Below are positions 6,633-9,980 of a DNA stretch of 9,980 nt, one piece after another. The notes under the pieces are model-generated. The model was not told the DNA's origin, did not search any database, and saw only the letters and a program-made list of their open reading frames with translations. Source of the stretch: Gammaproteobacteria bacterium (GTDB lineage Bacteria; Pseudomonadota; Gammaproteobacteria; S012-40); the NCBI GenBank assembly GCA_029879945.1, contig JAOUPJ010000120.1, positions 1-9,980 on the forward strand, given 5' to 3'. Position 1 is the first letter of the stretch. Every line of letters begins with the position of its first letter. The position numbers were made by a program, and so were the translations under genes.

Positions 6633-7712
6633 TTATCCGTGTGTTCTTTCAAATTCCGCCATAAATTGTACGAGAGCCTCGATGCCGGCTTCGGGCATGG
6701 CGTTATAGATTGAAGCACGCATACCGCCTACAGAGCGATGGCCCTTTAAGGTGACCAGTCCCGCTTCTTTTGCACCAGCTAAAAACACCGAATCCAATTC
6801 CGCATCAGCCAAGGTAAAGGGCACATTCATACGTGAACGACATGGCACGTCGACGGGGTTTGCATAAAAATCACTGTCATCGATAGCAGCATAAAGTTTT
6901 TCTGCTTTACGTCGGTTAATTTCGGCCATGCCGGCTAATCCGCCTTTATCTTTTAGCCATTTGAAGACGAGCCCGGCGATGTACCAGGCATAAGTGGGCG
7001 GTGTGTTATACATGGAATCGGCTTCCATGTGGATCTTGTAATCCATGATCACAGGAATGCTACTATCGGCCTTGCCTATCAGGTCTTCTCTTATAATCGC
7101 GACCGTCAGACCAGAAGGACCAATATTCTTTTGTGCGCCCGCATAAATGATCCCGTATTGGGAAACGTCGATAGGACGAGACAGGATATTTGAAGACATG
7201 TCAGCAACCAGCGGCACGTCTCCCACCTCTGGAACCCAATTAAATTCCACGCCGCCGATGGTTTCGTTTGGTGTGTAATGGACGAATGCCGCGTCCTTGG
7301 TGAGATTCCACTGATCCATGGCCGGGATCGTTGTGAAGTTACTGCTTTCAGAGCTGGCTGCAACATTCACTTTACACCATCGCTTGGCTTCGGAAATTGC
7401 CTTTTTAGACCAGCTACCTGTGTTAATGTAGTCAATTGTACTGTTCTTGTTCGCTAGATTCAGTGGCACCATGGCAAACTGGGTGCTCGCACCCCCTTGT
7501 AGGAAAAGCACTTTATAGTTATCTGGGATGGACATGAGATCGCGCAGATCTTTTTCTGCTTCTTCGGCGATGCTCATGAACTCTTTGCCGCGATGACTCA
7601 TTTCCATTACCGACATTCCGCTGCCGCGCCAATCGGTCATTTCCTCGCGTGCCTGAAGCAGCACCTCTTCAGGAATCATTGCAGGGCCGGCACTAAAATT
7701 AAATACTCGCAT
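6633..7712 (-). CDS. serC: Phosphoserine aminotransferase
   Basis: SerC transfers an amino group from glutamate to 3-phosphohydroxypyruvate, giving phosphoserine. In many Gammaproteobacteria it also transaminates the 4-carbon intermediate of pyridoxal phosphate synthesis. The 359-residue class V aminotransferase is full length: FNFSAGPAMIP (4-14), GMSVMEMSHRG (32-42), LQGGASTQF (71-79), VADMSSNILSRP (169-180, Asp171 to the PLP ring nitrogen), the PLP lysine in YAGAQKNIGPSG (Lys195), YNTPPTY (235-241) and GHRSVGGMRASIYNAMP (324-340). GGAG at 7720-7723, 7 bases upstream of the ATG, fixes the start. The gene begins 22 bases after the gyrA stop, and no terminator lies between them. The adjacent serA encodes the preceding enzyme, so phosphoserine production is encoded by neighbouring genes; serB is not in the window. 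Confidence 0.98.
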   Translation of the reverse strand: MRVFNFSAGPAMIPEEVLLQAREEMTDWRGSGMSVMEMSHRGKEFMSIAEEAEKDLRDLMSIPDNYKVLFLQGGASTQFAMVPLNLANKNSTIDYINTGSWSKKAISEAKRWCKVNVAASSESSNFTTIPAMDQWNLTKDAAFVHYTPNETIGGVEFNWVPEVGDVPLVADMSSNILSRPIDVSQYGIIYAGAQKNIGPSGLTVAIIREDLIGKADSSIPVIMDYKIHMEADSMYNTPPTYAWYIAGLVFKWLKDKGGLAGMAEINRRKAEKLYAAIDDSDFYANPVDVPCRSRMNVPFTLADAELDSVFLAGAKEAGLVTLKGHRSVGGMRASIYNAMPEAGIEALVQFMAEFERTHG

Positions 7713-7719
7713 TCACTAA

Positions 7720-7723
7720 CTCC
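7720..7723 (-). promoter_or_regulatory. Ribosome binding site of serC
   Basis: GGAG on the coding strand is 7 bases from the serC ATG, an ideal spacing, and sits in the 22-base gyrA-serC gap. There is no room for a full promoter in this gap, so any serC promoter would lie within the end of gyrA. Confidence 0.75.
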
Positions 7724-7734
7724 ACAATAAAAAA

Positions 7735-9980
7735 TTAATCTTCGCCTTCATCTTCTTCCAGATCACAAATCGCTTCCATGCCGACAAGCTTTTCGCCTTC
7801 ACCCAGATTGATCAGACGCACACCTTGTGTGTTTCGCCCAACCACTGAAATCTCGTCGCACTTGGTGCGCACAAGCGTTCCGCCATCACTGATGAGCATG
7901 ACTTCTTCGCCGTCTTTCACCAGCACGGCAGCCACCACGGCCCCGTTTCGTTCGGTGGTCTGAATCGAAATCACGCCTTGACCGCCTCGTCCGTGAGCCG
8001 GGTAATCTTCAATGGGGGTGCGTTTACCAAATCCGTTTTCAGTGGCCGTAAGCACCATGCCGTCTTCAACGATCATCAATGAAATCACCTTTTGGTCTTC
8101 AGCCAGTTTTACGCCACGCACGCCTGCTGCGGTTCGACCCATGGCACGGACCTGGTCCTCATTGAACCGTATGGCCTTGCCCGCACTGGTAAACAACATA
8201 ATGTCTTGTGTGCCATCGGTGATATCAACGCCCACCAACTGATCGTCTCGTAAATCTATCGCAATAATGCCTGAGGCGCGGGGACGCGAAAAATCTTCCA
8301 GGGAAGTCTTCTTCACCGTGCCGCCGCTAGTTGCCATCACCACAAAGTGTGAATTATCGAATTCAGGTATTGGCAGGATTGCATTGATGCGCTCATCGGG
8401 CTCCAGCGGCAATAAATTCGCAAAAGGTTTTCCGCGCGCAGTACGACCGGCTTGCGGAATCTCATAGACCTTCAACCAATAGACCTTACCGCGACTGGAG
8501 AAGCAAAGAATGGTGTCGTGGGTATTGGCAATGAAAAGCTTATCGATGAAGTCATCGTCACGCACTGTGGCTGCGGTTTTGCCTCGCCCGCCCCGCTTCT
8601 GCGCACTGTAGGCGTCCAGAGGCTGAGCCTTGGCGTAACCCAAGTGCGAGAGAGTAACGACCATCTGCTCTTCTTCGATCAGGTCTTCAACGCGCAGGTC
8701 TTCATGATGGCTGACAATCTCTGTGCGACGCGCATCACCGTACTCGTCCCGAATGGCGACCAGCTCGTCTCGTATGACTTGCTTGAGTTTTTCCGGATCA
8801 CTGAGAATCGAAAGCAAGTACTCAATAAGATCAAGTATTTCTTTGTATTCCTTGATGATTTTATCTTGTTCAAGCCCAGTTAAACGGTGCAGACGCATTT
8901 CCAGTATGGCTTGGGCCTGTGTCTCAGAAAGGCGATACCCGCCCTCCAGTAAGCCCACATCGGGCGGCAAATCTTCGGGTTTGGAAAGCTGGGCACCTGC
9001 ACGTTCCAGCATCTGGTTCACGACGCCGGGTTCCCATACCTTACTGACCAAAGCGACTTTGGCCTCTGTCGGCGTGGGCGATGCCTTGATCAGGGCAATG
9101 ATAGGATCGATATTGCTGAGTGCAACGGCCAGGCCCTCTAAAATGTGGGCTCGATCTCTTGCCTTGCGCAAATCAAAAATAGTTCTTCGCGTTACAATTT
9201 CACGTCGGTGGCGTATGAATGCTTCCAACATAGTGCGCAGACCCAACAACTTGGGTTGACCATCCAGCAGAGCGACCATATTGATACCAAACACATTCTG
9301 CATCTGGGTATGCTGGTAGAGATTATTGAGGATCACGTCTGCCGCTTCAGACTTTTTAATCTCGATGACCATGCGCAAGCCGTCTTTGTCAGACTCGTCG
9401 CGCAGTTCACTAATCCCTTCCAGGCGTTTTTCTTTGACTAGCTCAGCGATTTTTTCCAGCAACCTTGCCTTGTTTACCTGGTAAGGCAATTCGGTAACGA
9501 TAATTTTCTCTTTGCCGCTGTTCTCGTCTCGTTCGATATTGGCACGCGCTCGCACATAGATGCGGCCCTTGCCTGTTGCGTAGGCCTCAGCAATACCTCT
9601 CGCACCGTTAATAATCCCTGCAGTCGGAAAATCGGGGCCAGGAATAATAGCCAGCAAGTCTATAGCTGAAATGTCTGGCCTATCCATCACCGCAAGACAG
9701 CCGTTAATCACCTCTACCAGATTATGTGGCGGGATGTTAGTGGCGATACCCACTGCGATCCCTGACGAGCCATTAACCAAAAGATTTGGAAAAGCGGCTG
9801 GCAGCAGCGTCGGCTCCTGCTCCGATTCATCGTAGTTAAGCGCAAAATCAACGGTCTCTTTGTCGATGTCCTTCAGGAGCTCATGGGCAATTTTGGACAT
9901 ACGCACTTCGGTATATCGCATGGCAGCTGGCGAATCCCCATCTACCGAACCGAAGTTACCCTGCCCATCTACCAGGGGGT
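7735..9980 (-). CDS. gyrA: DNA gyrase subunit A (partial, N-terminus missing)
   Basis: GyrA is the breakage-reunion subunit of the A2B2 gyrase, which introduces negative supercoils. The frame is open to the right edge, so the gene begins outside the window. The visible 747 residues start at a position matching about residue 101 of E. coli GyrA, so roughly 100 residues are missing, including Ser83 and Asp87 of the quinolone-resistance region. Seen: LVDGQGNFGSVDGDS, then MRYTEVR with the DNA-linking tyrosine (codon 9913-9915), NLLVNGSSGIAVG, IPPHNL, IPGPDFPTAG, LPYQVNKARL and RHRREIVTRRT. The C-terminal beta-pinwheel contains the GyrA-box QKRGGRG (8581-8601), which marks gyrase rather than ParC. 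The protein ends in a short acidic tail, DLEEDEGED, much shorter than that of E. coli. A gyrA-serC junction is a known arrangement in Pseudomonas and relatives. Confidence 0.98.
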   Translation of the reverse strand, partial: PLVDGQGNFGSVDGDSPAAMRYTEVRMSKIAHELLKDIDKETVDFALNYDESEQEPTLLPAAFPNLLVNGSSGIAVGIATNIPPHNLVEVINGCLAVMDRPDISAIDLLAIIPGPDFPTAGIINGARGIAEAYATGKGRIYVRARANIERDENSGKEKIIVTELPYQVNKARLLEKIAELVKEKRLEGISELRDESDKDGLRMVIEIKKSEAADVILNNLYQHTQMQNVFGINMVALLDGQPKLLGLRTMLEAFIRHRREIVTRRTIFDLRKARDRAHILEGLAVALSNIDPIIALIKASPTPTEAKVALVSKVWEPGVVNQMLERAGAQLSKPEDLPPDVGLLEGGYRLSETQAQAILEMRLHRLTGLEQDKIIKEYKEILDLIEYLLSILSDPEKLKQVIRDELVAIRDEYGDARRTEIVSHHEDLRVEDLIEEEQMVVTLSHLGYAKAQPLDAYSAQKRGGRGKTAATVRDDDFIDKLFIANTHDTILCFSSRGKVYWLKVYEIPQAGRTARGKPFANLLPLEPDERINAILPIPEFDNSHFVVMATSGGTVKKTSLEDFSRPRASGIIAIDLRDDQLVGVDITDGTQDIMLFTSAGKAIRFNEDQVRAMGRTAAGVRGVKLAEDQKVISLMIVEDGMVLTATENGFGKRTPIEDYPAHGRGGQGVISIQTTERNGAVVAAVLVKDGEEVMLISDGGTLVRTKCDEISVVGRNTQGVRLINLGEGEKLVGMEAICDLEEDEGED

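Noticed and set aside
7106..7366. Second minus-strand open frame inside serC
   Set aside because: Overlaps the conserved PLP-binding part of serC in another frame and shows no recognisable protein features.
8452..9259. Plus-strand open frames opposite gyrA (8452-8883 and 8723-9259)
   Set aside because: Antisense shadows of the strongly conserved GyrA coding sequence; rich in Ser and Arg with no recognisable domain.
7735..9980. ParC instead of GyrA
   Set aside because: The GyrA-box QKRGGRG, the full-length pinwheel and the serC neighbour all fit GyrA.
1..9980. Mobile element, defence system or biosynthetic island
   Set aside because: All DNA is accounted for by conserved housekeeping genes on one strand with gaps of 61 bases or fewer; there is no transposase, integrase, direct-repeat boundary or atypical gene.

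Overview
The window is a dense run of housekeeping genes, all on the minus strand, with short gaps and no mobile element, RNA gene or CRISPR array. Reading 5'->3' on the minus strand (right to left), the order is gyrA (5' end cut by the window edge), serC, serA, pheA, hisC, tyrA, aroA, cmk and rpsA (3' end cut by the window edge). This matches the 'mixed-function supraoperon' known from Pseudomonas and relatives, in which gyrA and rpsA flank serine and aromatic amino acid genes. The gene order and the protein sequences point to a gammaproteobacterium; Cmk, S1 and GyrA read like pseudomonad or other gammaproteobacterial versions. A betaproteobacterium is less likely, because betaproteobacteria also carry much of this cluster. 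Base composition looks close to 50% GC by eye.

Layout: 7735-9980 is gyrA, from just upstream of the catalytic tyrosine to the acidic C-terminus. 6633-7712 is serC and 5445-6611 is a SerA-type 3-phosphoglycerate dehydrogenase. Together these two give the first two steps from 3-phosphoglycerate to phosphoserine. 4356-5441 is pheA (chorismate mutase, prephenate dehydratase, ACT), 3245-4354 is hisC (histidinol-phosphate/aromatic aminotransferase) and 2363-3232 is tyrA. 1040-2356 is aroA (EPSP synthase), 292-999 is cmk and 1-230 is the start of rpsA.

How the genes work together: AroA makes EPSP, the precursor of chorismate. PheA converts chorismate to prephenate and phenylpyruvate, TyrA diverts prephenate to 4-hydroxyphenylpyruvate, and the HisC-type aminotransferase can transaminate these keto acids as well as act in histidine synthesis. 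SerA and SerC feed serine, and SerC also serves pyridoxal phosphate synthesis in many Gammaproteobacteria. Cmk and S1 tie the cluster to nucleotide metabolism and translation. Gaps between genes are 22, 21, 3, 1, 12, 6, 40 and 61 bases from gyrA to rpsA. I see no convincing terminator in any of them, so read-through transcription of most or all of the block is likely.

I found no undescribed system. The points that merit a second look are the serA gene inserted between serC and pheA, an apparent loss of the usual catalytic Glu in that SerA, tyrA and aroA as separate genes where Pseudomonas has a fusion, and class II EPSP synthase motifs in AroA.
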